This document shows, in pieces, positions 41,770 through 53,400 of a DNA stretch of 64,000 nucleotides (the first letter of the stretch is position 1; each line of letters begins with the position of its first letter). The notes beneath the pieces are model-generated. The model did no database searches, was not told the origin of the DNA, and saw only the letters and a program-made list of their open reading frames with translations. The stretch is from Candidatus Gastranaerophilales bacterium. Lineage in GTDB: Bacteria > Cyanobacteriota > Vampirovibrionia > Gastranaerophilales > Gastranaerophilaceae. The DNA lies in assembly GCA_944324825.1 (NCBI GenBank), contig CALUXU010000009.1, forward strand, positions 18,960 through 82,959. Direction: 5' to 3'. A program made the position numbers and the translations under genes.

Positions 41770-44700
41770 ATGTTTAAAAATAAGTTTAAGTATATAATTA
41801 TATTTTTAATATTTTATTTAATATGGGCAATTGCTATTCCGCAATTGTTTAAGTGTAATACGGAAAATATTCAGGCAATTATACTAAAGGAATCGGGGTA
41901 TAATGTTTGTTTTACAAATCCTGATTTGAATCTCTGGTTTTTACCGCATGCAAAAATCAGGGCTGAAAGAGTCGAGGTTTTGAACAAGGATAATTCAAAA
42001 GCTCTTGTTATTGAGAATCCGCGGATTAATGTAAGGGTTTTACCTCTTATTATCGGGAAATTTCATGCCGGCACAATAGAGTGTTCTAATATTCAGGCAA
42101 ATTTCAGCTTGGATAAAGACTTATATCTTGGTGATTATTTACTGGATTTTTCTAAAAAAATAAATGTAAAATCAAAAATAGACAGAATAAAAATCAGTAA
42201 TTATAAGATTTCACTTTTGGATAAAAAGAGTAAAATGCCTGTTAGTTTAAACGGGCGTGATTTTTACTTTAAAGAAACCAGAAATTATATTATTGCGCAT
42301 TCCAATAATGATTTGATTGTCGGGAAAACGTCCTCTTGTGCGGATTTTGATATAAAAATCCCGAAAAAGAAATTTATAAAAGGCGCTAAAGTTAATCTTA
42401 ATATCGATAACCTTCGGTTGAAACCGTTCGGGAATATTATTTCTGCCTGTCTTCATGATGATGTCAAATACATTGGCGGTATTATTGATATCAAGTCAGA
42501 TAATTCAAAACTGTATGCACAGGTTGATAATTTAAAAATCCTTGTTAAGGATTCCGCTAAATCAGTAATTTTCCCTGCAAAGTTTACTGTTGATTCAGAG
42601 TTTTTATTAAAATCAAATGATTTAACTATTAAACATTTACGTGCAGAGGGCGGCAACGTTCATGCGAGTTTGCAGGGTGAAATAAGTAAGTTTACGTCGC
42701 TTAAACCTGTATTCAATTTGCAAGTTAATATGCAAAAATCAGACGTAAGGGAAATTGCACTTCTCTTACCGCCTGTTGTTGCCCCGACATTTAATATTTA
42801 CAGATTAAAAATGTATCCGTTTTACGGGTTTGCAGAAGCGGATTTGAATATTAACGGGAAATTTCCTGAACCGCGTATTGACGGATACGTAAGTGTTTCT
42901 GATGCATATATGATAAAACCGATACCAAATGCTAAAAAAGCAAATATTAATATCAAATGTATTGAAAAGCACATGGAACTTGATGTTGTAGTACCTGCAG
43001 CAGAAAAAGAAACAGTATATGTAACAGGCTCTATTGATGATTACGGAGCATACAAGGCAGATTTAAGAATACGCAGTACCAAATCGGTTGATTTGGCGAC
43101 GGCTGAATTTGTGCTTAATCCGCTGCATGAAATTTTAAGATTTCTGATAGGACCTGTACCTATTATGAATGTAACAGGTAAAGGTAATATTGATATAAGA
43201 GTTATCGGGACAAAAAGAGATCCGCATATATGGGGTGATTTTAATTTTATGAATGCTTCAGCATCATTTAATGATATTCATCATCTTGTATTAAAAAATG
43301 CATCGGGTAATCTTAATTTTAATGACCGGATTGCTCATTTTGTTAACCATACCGGAACTGTGGAAAATCAGCCGTTCAAGGTTGAGGGGGACTGTTCTCT
43401 CTTTGGAGATATGAATTTTAATGCCGGAGGAGATAACCTGCCTTTAAATACTCTTATTAGAACGGTACAAGATTCACCGATGCTTGAACCTGTGCAAAAA
43501 ATGGTGCCGAATATTAAAAATAGTGCCGGAAATATTGATTTTAGACTTAATTTAACCGGTAAACTCCCGGATATTAATTATATTAAATTGAATGAAAATC
43601 TGTTTGCGGAAGGCTCTATTAAGCTGAAAAATAATTCTCTTGTACTTAACGGAATCCCTGTTAAACGTGTAAGCGGAGATATTAAATTCAAAAATTTAGA
43701 TTTAGATTTGAATATTACGGATTATATAGATGCACTTTCAAAACTTAATATTACGGGTCATGTAAAAAACGGGATTGCAAATATTACCGCAAATTCTTCA
43801 AGAATGAATATTCGTGAATTTACTAAAGATTTCTTTAAAGAATTAGATGACTGTTATATTTCTCTAAAAGCATCTTATAAAGGCAAAATTGATGATATAG
43901 AAATTGATAAAGCGGAATGCTATGCAAAAGTTTTGAAGAATAATAAGCCTGTTAAGAATATAAAAGTTATGTCCGGAGATTTTGAACTAAAGAATTCAAA
44001 ACTTAAACTGACAAATTTTTATGGGTTTATTAAGCATAATCCTTTTAATATTAATCTTACGGCATCAAATATTTCCAAGGATATTGATAAAATCAGGGTT
44101 AATTCTGATGTTAAAATCAAAAATTTTGATTTATGTACTGTAAATGCGTTTATAAATTGTGATTTAATTCCAAAAGATATTCAGAAAGAACTCAAAAAAC
44201 TTCAGTTTCACTCCGGCAATACGGATATTACTGCGAAAATACACAACAATGATATAAATGCGGTATTAAACCTAAATAATATAAATGCGGTATACCATCT
44301 TAATCAGCCTGTACCGATTAGATTAATAAACGGTCAGATAGCTGTTAAGCATAACAGATTATTCCTTAATAAAATGAATTATCTTGTAGATGACATGCCT
44401 GTACTTATATATGGTAATGTTTCTAATATTCTTAAAAAACCGAAATTTGATATACATATTAATTCAAAGCTTTCGCAGCGAACTTTTGATAAGTATTGGA
44501 ATGCGGATACGATATATCCGATAAAGGTGCGCGGTGATATTTTGCTCGGTTCATTAATTACCGGAACATTAGATAAACTGAATACCAAAATGGATTTCAA
44601 ATTGGAAGAAAATTCCAGCATCTATTATATGGGAGCGACAGTTGGTGATCCTGAAAATCCTATTACGGTTAATATGGATTTTGATGTATTAAAAAATAAC

Positions 44701-46131
44701 CTCATTAGGTTAAATAAATTCCAATACAGTAAGTTGATTTCATCGCAGAATAATAAACAAAATTTATTCCCTCTTGTAACGGTCAAGGGCGGTATTACTT
44801 ACCACAACAAAAAGTTCTATACATTTGATAACCTTACAATAAAAACGCAGGCTCCGACTGATGCAAGAATTTTTAATGTTATATTTAGAAAACCGACAAT
44901 TAAACATGGTCAGTTTACATCAGATTTAAGAATCAACGGAAAATCTACATCTCCTAAAATCCTTGGAGAAATGGTTATCAACGGGCTTGATATGCCGTTT
45001 TTGAATACTACTATCAAAGATTTATCTTTAAACTTTAACGATAAAGATATTATTATTCAATCAAAAGGCGAGGTATTATCAAATAACGTTGTATGCCATG
45101 CGGTTGTTAAAAATAAATTTTCTTCAAGCTATGTTGTTAAAAAGGCGGATATAGCTCTTAAACACCTTGATATTAATAATCTTATTTCCGAATTAAAACA
45201 ACTGGAGTTGAGAACGTTTAACGAAAACCAGACCAGCGTTGCTAATACAAATATTCTAAATTCAGTCATATTTAATGATTTGAGTATACACGCGGACAGT
45301 ATTGCCGTTCGGAATATACGTGCAAATAATCTTAAGGCGGATTGTTCTTTAAACGATAAAATGCAGTTTGCCGTCGATAAGTTTAGTTTTGATATTGCTG
45401 ACGGACAAATTACAGGCTCTGTAAAATACAATTTGTTGAATAATTTGTTAAAACTTAAACTTAATGCTAATAGTGTCAGTGCAAATGATTTATTGACGGC
45501 GGTGTTTGATGTTCCGAACCAAATATTCGGGAAACTGACAGGTACGATAGAAATTTCTACAAACGTTTCAAATGAAACAACAAGTAAAGAAACTTTATCA
45601 GGTAAAGCCTTGTTCTCGGTTAAAGACGGGCGTATGCCAAAACTCGGTTCATTGGAATATCTTTTAAGAGCAGGTAATGTTTTCAAAAGCGGTATAACAG
45701 GTATCACGATGAACAGTATTATTGATCTTGTGACCCCTCTTAAAACCGGAGATTTTTCAAGTATTGAAGGTAATATTTTAATCAATTATGGTATAGCCCA
45801 TAAGATTGAAATAAATTCTATCGGACGGGATTTGAATTTGTTTATTAAAGGTAAATATAACATGGTGACTCAGGTTGCTGATATGCAGGTTTTAGGTCAG
45901 CTTTCAAGAAAAATTTCAACGGTATTCGGAGCTGTCGGGAATCTTTCTTTGAATTCTCTGTTTAATAAAATCCCGGGAGTTAACCTTAGTGAGAACGGTC
46001 AGTTGATTAATGAATTGAACAAAATCCCGGGTATTGAATTATCAAATAAAGCTTATAGAAAATTCATTGTTGAAATTTACGGTGATATTAACAATGATAA
46101 TAATGTCAAAAGCTTCAGATGGATTAATTAA
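41770..46131 (+). CDS. Giant AsmA/TamB/YhdP-like envelope protein
   Basis: 1453 residues. One N-terminal membrane segment (YIIIFLIFYLIWAIAIPQLF) is followed by a long run of beta-strand-rich repeats, typical of AsmA-like proteins that form a hydrophobic groove and are proposed to carry phospholipids between membranes. AsmA-like N-terminal features (NLWFLPHAKIRAERVEVLNKD, then GTIECSNIQANFSL) and a YhdP-like C-terminal region (GKALFSVKDGRMPKLGSLEYLL, followed by MQVLGQLSRKIS) are present. Its size is typical of such bridge proteins. It starts 58 bp after the MarR gene; TATAAT is at 41751. Confidence 0.82.
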   Translation: MFKNKFKYIIIFLIFYLIWAIAIPQLFKCNTENIQAIILKESGYNVCFTNPDLNLWFLPHAKIRAERVEVLNKDNSKALVIENPRINVRVLPLIIGKFHAGTIECSNIQANFSLDKDLYLGDYLLDFSKKINVKSKIDRIKISNYKISLLDKKSKMPVSLNGRDFYFKETRNYIIAHSNNDLIVGKTSSCADFDIKIPKKKFIKGAKVNLNIDNLRLKPFGNIISACLHDDVKYIGGIIDIKSDNSKLYAQVDNLKILVKDSAKSVIFPAKFTVDSEFLLKSNDLTIKHLRAEGGNVHASLQGEISKFTSLKPVFNLQVNMQKSDVREIALLLPPVVAPTFNIYRLKMYPFYGFAEADLNINGKFPEPRIDGYVSVSDAYMIKPIPNAKKANINIKCIEKHMELDVVVPAAEKETVYVTGSIDDYGAYKADLRIRSTKSVDLATAEFVLNPLHEILRFLIGPVPIMNVTGKGNIDIRVIGTKRDPHIWGDFNFMNASASFNDIHHLVLKNASGNLNFNDRIAHFVNHTGTVENQPFKVEGDCSLFGDMNFNAGGDNLPLNTLIRTVQDSPMLEPVQKMVPNIKNSAGNIDFRLNLTGKLPDINYIKLNENLFAEGSIKLKNNSLVLNGIPVKRVSGDIKFKNLDLDLNITDYIDALSKLNITGHVKNGIANITANSSRMNIREFTKDFFKELDDCYISLKASYKGKIDDIEIDKAECYAKVLKNNKPVKNIKVMSGDFELKNSKLKLTNFYGFIKHNPFNINLTASNISKDIDKIRVNSDVKIKNFDLCTVNAFINCDLIPKDIQKELKKLQFHSGNTDITAKIHNNDINAVLNLNNINAVYHLNQPVPIRLINGQIAVKHNRLFLNKMNYLVDDMPVLIYGNVSNILKKPKFDIHINSKLSQRTFDKYWNADTIYPIKVRGDILLGSLITGTLDKLNTKMDFKLEENSSIYYMGATVGDPENPITVNMDFDVLKNNLIRLNKFQYSKLISSQNNKQNLFPLVTVKGGITYHNKKFYTFDNLTIKTQAPTDARIFNVIFRKPTIKHGQFTSDLRINGKSTSPKILGEMVINGLDMPFLNTTIKDLSLNFNDKDIIIQSKGEVLSNNVVCHAVVKNKFSSSYVVKKADIALKHLDINNLISELKQLELRTFNENQTSVANTNILNSVIFNDLSIHADSIAVRNIRANNLKADCSLNDKMQFAVDKFSFDIADGQITGSVKYNLLNNLLKLKLNANSVSANDLLTAVFDVPNQIFGKLTGTIEISTNVSNETTSKETLSGKALFSVKDGRMPKLGSLEYLLRAGNVFKSGITGITMNSIIDLVTPLKTGDFSSIEGNILINYGIAHKIEINSIGRDLNLFIKGKYNMVTQVADMQVLGQLSRKISTVFGAVGNLSLNSLFNKIPGVNLSENGQLINELNKIPGIELSNKAYRKFIVEIYGDINNDNNVKSFRWIN

Positions 46132-46146
46132 TAAATTATTCATAAT

Positions 46147-46177
46147 AAAAGAGAATGCTTGAGGGCATTCTCTTTTT
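46147..46177. terminator. Bidirectional intrinsic terminator
   Basis: AAAAGAGAATGC and GCATTCTCTTTTT form a stem with loop TTGAGG, between the convergent AsmA-like and coiled-coil genes. Confidence 0.92.
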
Positions 46178-46200
46178 GTTTATTTTCCTAGATTGATTGT

Positions 46201-48183
46201 TTATGCGATACCATACATTTGTAACATTGAATCAAGGGCTTGCATTTGTGCATATGGAGGGATTTGTCCTTGTCCTGCTGCCGCAGTTTGAGCTTCCCCT
46301 GTTGTTTGAGCTGTTGGAACTTGTACGGTTTGTCCTGATTTAGCTGCTTCGGCACATTCTTTTAAATATTTTATTTCTTCCGGAGTATATCCCATTTCTG
46401 CCAGTAACATTTCGTCTATTGAAGGGCCGCCTACTGATGAATTTACATAAGGGTTTGAAACCAGGAGAGCTTGGGTATTTGATACACTTGACGGAATTGT
46501 GAACTTGGTGAACGGAACTTTTTTACCGCCGATTACCGGAACTTTTGCTGAACCATAGAGGTTGTTAAATGTTCTGCCGAATTGGAATACTTTGTCAGAA
46601 GCTGTTCCTGTGTAATCATATCCGCCTGTTGCTGATGATAAAGTACTGTTAGATTTGTTTGCTATCTTGGCTGCTGCAAGTTCATCATAAGCGTTGCTTA
46701 CTTTTGCTTTTGCATCTGTCAATGTTCTGAAGGCTTCAAGTCTTTCTGCTGATGTATCGCCTGCTTTGAATTTGTCATAAGCTTTTTGAGCTGCTTGCAA
46801 TTCTTTTTGTGCTTTTGTATATGCTTCTTGTTTTTCTAATAATGCTTTTGCAGATTCAGATGTATTTTTTGCAAGAACTTCTTTTTGTGTGCGTGCCGGG
46901 ATTTCAAAATCAAGATCCTTTTGCTTTTTCACTAATTCGGCACGTTTTTTCATAATATCTGCTGTTTTTGCTTCCGGTGGAAGATTATCAATATCATCTA
47001 TTTGAGATCTGATGTTTCTTGCCATTTGTGTTTTTTGTTGAAGAACAGTTTTATAGATGTTTGCTTGTTGTTCCAGCATATTTATTTCATGATTTGTTTT
47101 GAATTGATATCTTGTATCAGTAGATGTTTCTACTTGTTTTTTCTTGAATGCAATTTGTTTTTCCAAATCATTAAGTTTTGCTTGAGCGTTAGCTAATGAT
47201 TTTTCAGAATTGATTTCATCAAATGCTTTTTGGATATTAGCTTTTTGTTCTTCAAGACGTTGTGCTTTTTTCTTTAATGAGTTTGCAACACCTTTGTTGC
47301 CGTTTTTAGCTGCATCATCTGCTTGAGCTTTTAATTGATCAATTTCTGTATCATATTTTTTAACTTTTTGAGATTGTGCTTCTTCAACCGTAGGAGTTTT
47401 TGTTGCATTTTTCCAGTTGGTTTGAACAGTTGTTTTGAATGATGCTGCGCCATCTGCAACGGTTGTTTTCAATGCTTGCCATCCGCCGGCTTTGTATGCT
47501 TGGTAGCCGGTTTTTATACCATTCCAGCCTTGTTTGAATCCGATTGTTGTTGAATCCCAAGCAGCTTTTACCGTACCTTTGAATCCTGTATATTTAGAGG
47601 CATCAACTCCAGGTACACCTTTCATTGCTGCTTTTGCACCAACTACAGAGCCGGCTAAAGCAACGGTATTTGAACCCATTCCTTCTGCTGCTGCTCTTGC
47701 TTGAGCATCTGTTTTGGCTGTTGCAAATTGATAAATAGATTTACCCAATCCGCCGGCTGCTGATGCAACACCAACACCTGCGATGATTGCCGGAACTGCT
47801 GTTCCTGCTGTAAGTACACATATTGCACCAATTCCGACACCTATTGCGACATTTTTAAGCAGTTTGCCTGCGCTCCATTTACCGTTTTCGTCAAAACCAA
47901 TCAGGCTTTTTCCGAAATTAAGTATACCTTTACCAAAGTGTTTTACACTTTGCCAAAAACCAATTTTACCGTCATCTTTGCCGTCAGTACAATCTTTTGA
48001 TTGCGGTTGTGTTTGAGCTGTCGGTTGTTGAGCTGCCATTATTGATGCTTCATCTTGCGGAGCTTGGACGTTTTCTGTAACTTGACCTTGTAATGCTCCT
48101 TGCTGCGCATATTTTTGGGCATCTTTGAGAGCCATTTGACGCCATATATCTTGATTTGAATATGGACTGATTCCGTTAACCAT
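46201..48183 (-). CDS. Large coiled-coil protein with a glycine-rich membrane-like segment
   Basis: 660 residues, no signal peptide (MVNGISPYSNQDIWRQMALK). A Gln/Pro-rich N-terminal stretch is followed by a hydrophobic Gly/Ala region (about 110-150, KNVAIGVGIGAICVLTAGTA then IIAGVGVASAAGG). A long Lys/Glu/Gln-rich coiled coil spans about 265-505, and the Gln-rich tail ends QALDSMLQMYGIA. I recognise no family. The architecture (hydrophobic hairpin plus coiled coil, no Sec signal) resembles secreted translocator or effector proteins, which is only a loose analogy. AGGAGTAAAACAA precedes the ATG. Confidence 0.65.
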   Translation of the reverse strand: MVNGISPYSNQDIWRQMALKDAQKYAQQGALQGQVTENVQAPQDEASIMAAQQPTAQTQPQSKDCTDGKDDGKIGFWQSVKHFGKGILNFGKSLIGFDENGKWSAGKLLKNVAIGVGIGAICVLTAGTAVPAIIAGVGVASAAGGLGKSIYQFATAKTDAQARAAAEGMGSNTVALAGSVVGAKAAMKGVPGVDASKYTGFKGTVKAAWDSTTIGFKQGWNGIKTGYQAYKAGGWQALKTTVADGAASFKTTVQTNWKNATKTPTVEEAQSQKVKKYDTEIDQLKAQADDAAKNGNKGVANSLKKKAQRLEEQKANIQKAFDEINSEKSLANAQAKLNDLEKQIAFKKKQVETSTDTRYQFKTNHEINMLEQQANIYKTVLQQKTQMARNIRSQIDDIDNLPPEAKTADIMKKRAELVKKQKDLDFEIPARTQKEVLAKNTSESAKALLEKQEAYTKAQKELQAAQKAYDKFKAGDTSAERLEAFRTLTDAKAKVSNAYDELAAAKIANKSNSTLSSATGGYDYTGTASDKVFQFGRTFNNLYGSAKVPVIGGKKVPFTKFTIPSSVSNTQALLVSNPYVNSSVGGPSIDEMLLAEMGYTPEEIKYLKECAEAAKSGQTVQVPTAQTTGEAQTAAAGQGQIPPYAQMQALDSMLQMYGIA

Positions 48184-48381
48184 TTGTTTTACTCCTATAT
48201 CCCCAGTAACATTGTTTATATATAAAATTCCAATACAAAATAGACCACTAAACAGTAGTACTTTTTTCGTATCTTAATTCCCGTATCTATATAAAGTATT
48301 TTTTCAGTCTAAAATTGCCTCTATCATGGAGTTTCAGAGTAAAAATCAAGGTATTATTGAATCATGTTGGTTTACATTTCT

Positions 48382-48609
48382 TTACAGTGTCTTTAAATAT
48401 TCTATAATATCGCCGGATTCATACATTTCTATCCCGTGTTCTTTATCTACAAGAAAAGGAACCTGTCTTTTACCGCCGATTCTTATTAGTGCTTCTTCGT
48501 TTTGTTTATCGGTGATATCGATTTTTTTATATGGAATATTGTTTTCATCTAAATATTTCATAACTTTTAGACAATAAGGGCATGTTGGGAGCATAAAAAG
48601 TTCTAGCAT
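48382..48609 (-). CDS. Glutaredoxin-like protein
   Basis: 75 residues. It opens MLELFMLPTCPYCLKVMKYL with the redox-active CPYC, then GKRQVPFLVD with the cis-Pro and MYESGDIIEYL at the C-terminus, all typical of a small glutaredoxin. It would reduce disulfides with glutathione or a related thiol. GGAGAAAC lies upstream. It is monocistronic on the minus strand and divergent from rpsP. Confidence 0.9.
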   Translation of the reverse strand: MLELFMLPTCPYCLKVMKYLDENNIPYKKIDITDKQNEEALIRIGGKRQVPFLVDKEHGIEMYESGDIIEYLKTL

Positions 48610-48714
48610 AATAGTTTCTCCTTTTTATTTAATATTACAATTTCTGTAAACTTTTTCATCCCCCAATCATTTACCCCCTTTACTTTAGATACTCTTTATG
48701 GTTACATTATCATG

Positions 48715-48769
48715 GGATAAGCTATTCCTCTTAGGCTTATCCGGCTAAAGATTAAGCGGCGAATCTTTA
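48715..48769 (+). promoter_or_regulatory. Structured 5' leader of rpsP
   Basis: Two consecutive perfect hairpins: GGATAAGC/GCTTATCC (48715-48742) and TAAAGATT/AATCTTTA (48746-48769), 37 bp before the rpsP ATG. The position suggests translational or processing control of the S16 mRNA. Confidence 0.55.
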
Positions 48770-48805
48770 CACTAGACATTATTAAACTAAGAAGGAAAAT
48801 TAAAT

Positions 48806-49201
48806 ATGTTAAAAATCAGACTTAAAAGATTAGGTGCTAAAAAAGCTCCATCATACAGAATTATTGTTATCAACTCTACAACAAAAAGAGAAGGTAAACC
48901 TATTCAAGAGTTAGGATATTACAATCCAAAAACTAAAGTAATGAAGTTAGATAAAGCAGCAGCAGAATCTTGGATTTCTAAAGGTGCTCAACCAACTGAT
49001 ACAGTTGCATATTTGATTAAAAACTGTAACGAAGACGGAAGTCTTAACTACAAGAAATCAGATGTTGTTAAATTATCTAAGAAAGCAAAAGCTAAACAAG
49101 AAGCTGAAGCTGCAGCAAAAGCAGAAGCAGAAAAAGCTGCTGCAGAAGCAGCGGAAGCTCCGGCTGAAGAAGTTTCTGCCGAAGAAACTCCGGCTGAATA
49201 A
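48806..49201 (+). CDS. rpsP: 30S ribosomal protein S16
   Basis: 131 residues. The conserved core (about 1-90) starts MLKIRLKRLGAKKAPSYRII and contains REGKPIQELGYYNPKT and LDKAAAESWISKGAQPTDTV. A C-terminal extension of about 40 residues is almost entirely Ala/Glu/Lys (EAEAAAKAEAEKAAAEAAEA), giving more length than the usual 80-90 residues. AAGAAGGAAAATTAAAT precedes the ATG. It stands alone and is ended by a strong terminator. Confidence 0.97.
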   Translation: MLKIRLKRLGAKKAPSYRIIVINSTTKREGKPIQELGYYNPKTKVMKLDKAAAESWISKGAQPTDTVAYLIKNCNEDGSLNYKKSDVVKLSKKAKAKQEAEAAAKAEAEKAAAEAAEAPAEEVSAEETPAE

Positions 49202-49235
49202 TAAATTAATTTTAATTAATTCACACACACTCTTT

Positions 49236-49271
49236 AAAGACCGATGGAATTTCTATCGGTCTTTATATTTT
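49236..49271 (+). terminator. Intrinsic terminator after rpsP
   Basis: AAAGACCGAT and ATCGGTCTTT form a 10-bp stem followed by ATATTTTT. Confidence 0.92.
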
Positions 49272-49319
49272 TAATAAATTTTTTGTTATACTATATTAGT
49301 ATAATAAAAAGGATGGATT

Positions 49320-50429
49320 ATGGTAAAAAATTTAATAGTCGGAGCCGGATTTGCAGGTTCAGCATTAGCAAATCTTTTGGCAAATAATAATGAAGAAGTT
49401 TTAGTTATAGATAAGAAAGAGCATGTAGCAGGCAACAGTTATGATTACCGTGATAAAAACGGTATAATGATTCATAAATACGGATCTCATATTTTTCATA
49501 CTAATAACGAAAAAGTTTGGGAATTTGTAAACCGATTTGGCGGTTTTAATACTTATATGCATGAAGTTGTCGGAATTATTGACGGTATAGAAGCTCATAT
49601 TCCGTTTAATTTCAATACTTTATATCAGGTTTTTCCGCAGACTATGGCTCAAAGAATTGAGGAAAAACTTCTCAATACGTTTAAATACAATACAAAAGTT
49701 CCGATTTTAGAATTTCAAAAACAAGATGATGAGGACTTAAGATTTCTCGCGGATTATGTATATGAAAAAATCTTTCTCCACTATACAGCAAAACAGTGGG
49801 GCAAAAATCCTGATGAAATAGATGGTGCGGTAACTGCAAGAGTTCCTGTATACTTAAGCAAGGATAACAGGTATTTTCAGGATAAATATCAGGGAATACC
49901 GATAAACGGCTATACTTCTCTTGTTGAAAACATGCTTAAACATCCTAATATTAAAGTTAAACTTAATACGGATTACAAAAAAGTAAAAGAATCTGCGGAC
50001 AGAATTTTTTATACAGGTTCAATAGACGAATTCTTTGATTATAAGTACGGAATGCTGCCGTATAGAAGTGTGCATTTTAAATTTGAAGAATACAATAGAG
50101 AGTTTTATCAATCACATGCCTGTATAAATTATCCTAATAATTACGATTTTACAAGGATACACGAGTACAAACATTATTTGAAGGACAAATCAAACAGAAC
50201 AGTTATTGCAAAAGAGTATTCAGAAGATTTTGAACTCGGTAAAAACGAAAGATATTATCCGATAGCAAATGATGAGAATCTTGCTTTATATAATAGATAT
50301 TTGGAGGAGGCTAAAAAGTATACAAATGTATTTTTCTTAGGCCGTCTTGGCGATTATAAGTACTATAATATGGATCAGGCAATAGCAAGAGCGATTGATT
50401 TAGCTGTGGAGATAGGTTTAATTAAATAA
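49320..50429 (+). CDS. glf: UDP-galactopyranose mutase
   Basis: 369 residues. This FAD enzyme converts UDP-galactopyranose to UDP-galactofuranose for surface polysaccharides. The N-terminal dinucleotide fold (LIVGAGFAGSALANLLA), the substrate region GSHIFHTNNEKVW, the FxYTAKQWG-like FLHYTAKQWGKNPDEID, and the C-terminal FLGRLGDYKYYNMDQAIARA with its FAD contacts match the family. Length is normal. TATAAT and AAGGATGG lie just upstream. It is convergent, end to end, with the helicase gene. Confidence 0.96.
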   Translation: MVKNLIVGAGFAGSALANLLANNNEEVLVIDKKEHVAGNSYDYRDKNGIMIHKYGSHIFHTNNEKVWEFVNRFGGFNTYMHEVVGIIDGIEAHIPFNFNTLYQVFPQTMAQRIEEKLLNTFKYNTKVPILEFQKQDDEDLRFLADYVYEKIFLHYTAKQWGKNPDEIDGAVTARVPVYLSKDNRYFQDKYQGIPINGYTSLVENMLKHPNIKVKLNTDYKKVKESADRIFYTGSIDEFFDYKYGMLPYRSVHFKFEEYNREFYQSHACINYPNNYDFTRIHEYKHYLKDKSNRTVIAKEYSEDFELGKNERYYPIANDENLALYNRYLEEAKKYTNVFFLGRLGDYKYYNMDQAIARAIDLAVEIGLIK

Positions 50430-53400
50430 TTATATCAATTCACCAAACAAAATACTTATATCGTTATCCTGCATACGACTAAATATTTTGGATTTTTCCG
50501 GTGCGGTTATGTATAATTTTTTCTTGGCACGTGTAATTGCGACATACATTAACCGCATATTTTCAGCGAGTGTAAATTCTTTTAGTTCTTCATCCGTTTT
50601 TTTCTTATATTCCGGATTCAGAGCCTTGATATTTTCCATAAATGTTGATGAGGATTTTAATGTCATTTTATTTATATCGAGAGTCAGGTTTCTCTCGGTT
50701 AATTCCGGTATAAATACGTAATCAAATTCGTCCCCTTTAGATTTATGTAGTGTCATTATCTGAATTTTTCCGGATTGTTTTTCTGATGTGTCTTCCTCGG
50801 AGAAGAATTTGAATCCGCTTAAAGAAGGGCGTTTGGAGAGTTCTCCGAGTTTTTCGACCAATAGTGACAGGTCATTTTTAACGTTTAATCTTGCAACAAG
50901 CGTTGATATCAGATAGACATTTGAGATTTCTAAATCAGTTCTGTAATAACAAAGACCAATCTTAGATACAAGCTGCTGCAGAGGAAGAGTTGAGCATAAA
51001 AGCCAATAGTTCATATCCCACAAAAATTCCGATAAATCTTCCGCATCATCGGGGTTGATTGTGATAAAATCAGTTTCACAATTTTCAATTTTGCCGGATA
51101 AATTCTTTTTGTAGAATCCTTGTTCATAAAGTATTTGATAAGTATCTGCAAGATTTGTATTACTGAAAGGGTTTTCAATGGCTTTTAATATGGCAAAAAT
51201 TGTTTTGAATATAGCTTTTTTACCCAGAGATTCGCTTCTTGTAATAACTTTAAACCCGGCATTGTTGATAAAACTTTCCCACTCTGCGACCTGATAATTG
51301 TTTCTTAAAAGTATTCCGATGGTTGAATCAGGTTTTGCCGATAGTAATTTTTTTATTTCTGATAATACAAAATTTTGTTCATCATGTCCGGTTTCAAAAA
51401 TTTGAGAATATACGGCATTTTTTTGTACTGGATTTTTCCCCTCAACCGGCTTCATCATCATCGGGTAGAACGCTTTTCCGCCAAAATCAACAAGTTTATT
51501 GGCAAGTTTCCAAACATCTTCCGTGCACCTTTGAGATGAATCCATAAGAACTTTTTGGGAATTATTTATAAAATTATAAAACCCTTCAACGTCTGCATTC
51601 GTAAAAGTTGTGGTAATTGCCTGATTAATATCTCCGCATCTTATAATATTTTTGTATTTCCCGGATAAAAGGTTAAGCAGTTTTTGCTGGATAGAGGATG
51701 AATCCTGCGCTTCGTCTTCTATAATATATTGGCATTGCTCCTGATAATATTCTAAAATATCAGGATTTTCTTCCAGTAACCTTACTGCAGATACAAGAAT
51801 ATCATCGTAGTCAATAAGGTTATCTTCGCCGAGTTTAATCTGGTATTCTCTGAAAAACCTTATAAACCTGTTGACCTTCGGGTGAAAATCTTTTGGATTT
51901 TTAATAATCTCATTAAAACGTTCTTTAGATATTCCGCTGAATTTAAGAACGGATATTGCCCGTGTAAAGTCTTCTAAATCCGATTTATCAAGTGATGCGG
52001 AAATTGAACTTATGATACGTCCTTTTAGAGAATCATCGCAGATATCAAAATCAGAATCCAGTCCCAGTCTTTCGTAGTTAGAATTTTCTTTTAATATTCT
52101 TAATGCGAGTCCGTGGATTGTAGTGATATTCGGGAGTTTGCTGTTTTCAGGATTAATATTTTTTATCCTGTCTTTAAAATTTCTGGCAGCAGATTCCATA
52201 TATGTCATAACATAAATGTTGTCAGGTTTAATTCCCTTTTCCATAAGTTTTAAAACAAGTGCCAGAAGAATTGTTGTTTTGCCTGCTCCCGGCACTGCTG
52301 AGATTGCCATCGCTCCTTTTTTGTATTCCAAAACAGGTTTTTGGTCATCTCTCGGTATAATATTGAACCGGTTTTGTGAAACGGCTTCTTTTTTTTCTAC
52401 GATAAGAAATTTTTCGATTCCGCCGAAGTTTTCAACCCCTTGGGAGTCAAATAATGATGAGAAGGCATAAATATAATCAGTGCATAGAGCAAGCTTTCGT
52501 ATTACTTTGGCTGTTTTTTGTCCGGATAAATAAATATCATCTTCAATAGTATATTCCCCCCTATCCCAGCTTTTTTGGAATACCCAGGAATTATACAAAG
52601 GACCTGTATCGGTTTTTGTCCATTCACTTGATGAGATATCAAACCAAATCTGGTATTTTGTTTGGATTTTGTTATCGATTATTTTTTGCGGGGTTGATAT
52701 GATAATGTCATTTTCTCCGATATTCAAAACAGAATAAGGGTTTTCGGATACGATAGAATTTTCCAGCTGAGTAATTATATCTTCAACTCTCGTTTCGATT
52801 TCCTTTTGAGAGAAAACTTTTTCAAAATCCTGAATCTGTTTTAAAAAGAAATTAAATTTTCTGGCATTTTCAGCAGATATTCTTTCAATAAGAGTCTGAT
52901 ATATATAATAAATTTTTTCTGATAACGGAGATTCGGAGGATTTTAAGTACTCTATAACCTCAAGAAATTTTGAGTATTTTTCTGCTTTATAATTTTGTGA
53001 TAAATTAACGGGCAATTCTTTTTTTAAACGGTAGCTTTTCAAAATCTCCTTGGAATTTTTTATCGGGATATCCAAAAAATCCGATAAAATTCCTCGTAAA
53101 TCAAATTCATTTATAGGTAGATTTATACCTATTTTTAAGATATTTAATACTGATTTAATCAGGGAATTATCCGCAAGTTTTTCACTTCCGGATATAAACT
53201 GTAAATCAAATGTGGTCAGTTTTTGCGAAAGTGCGAATTTCAATACGTCATCAATAACCGGTGATACGATTGCAATTTCCGTGGGTTTAATCCCTTTGGC
53301 AAGTAAGTCATTTATCTTTTGTACTCCGGCATCAATCATTTCCGCACGTTTGGAATACGAAATGTAAGACATATTCTCAAGAATATTTTCTTTGTTTTCC

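Noticed and set aside
45129..45785. 218-codon minus-strand ORF
   Set aside because: A shadow inside the AsmA-like gene; Ser/Leu/Ile-rich with no start signals.
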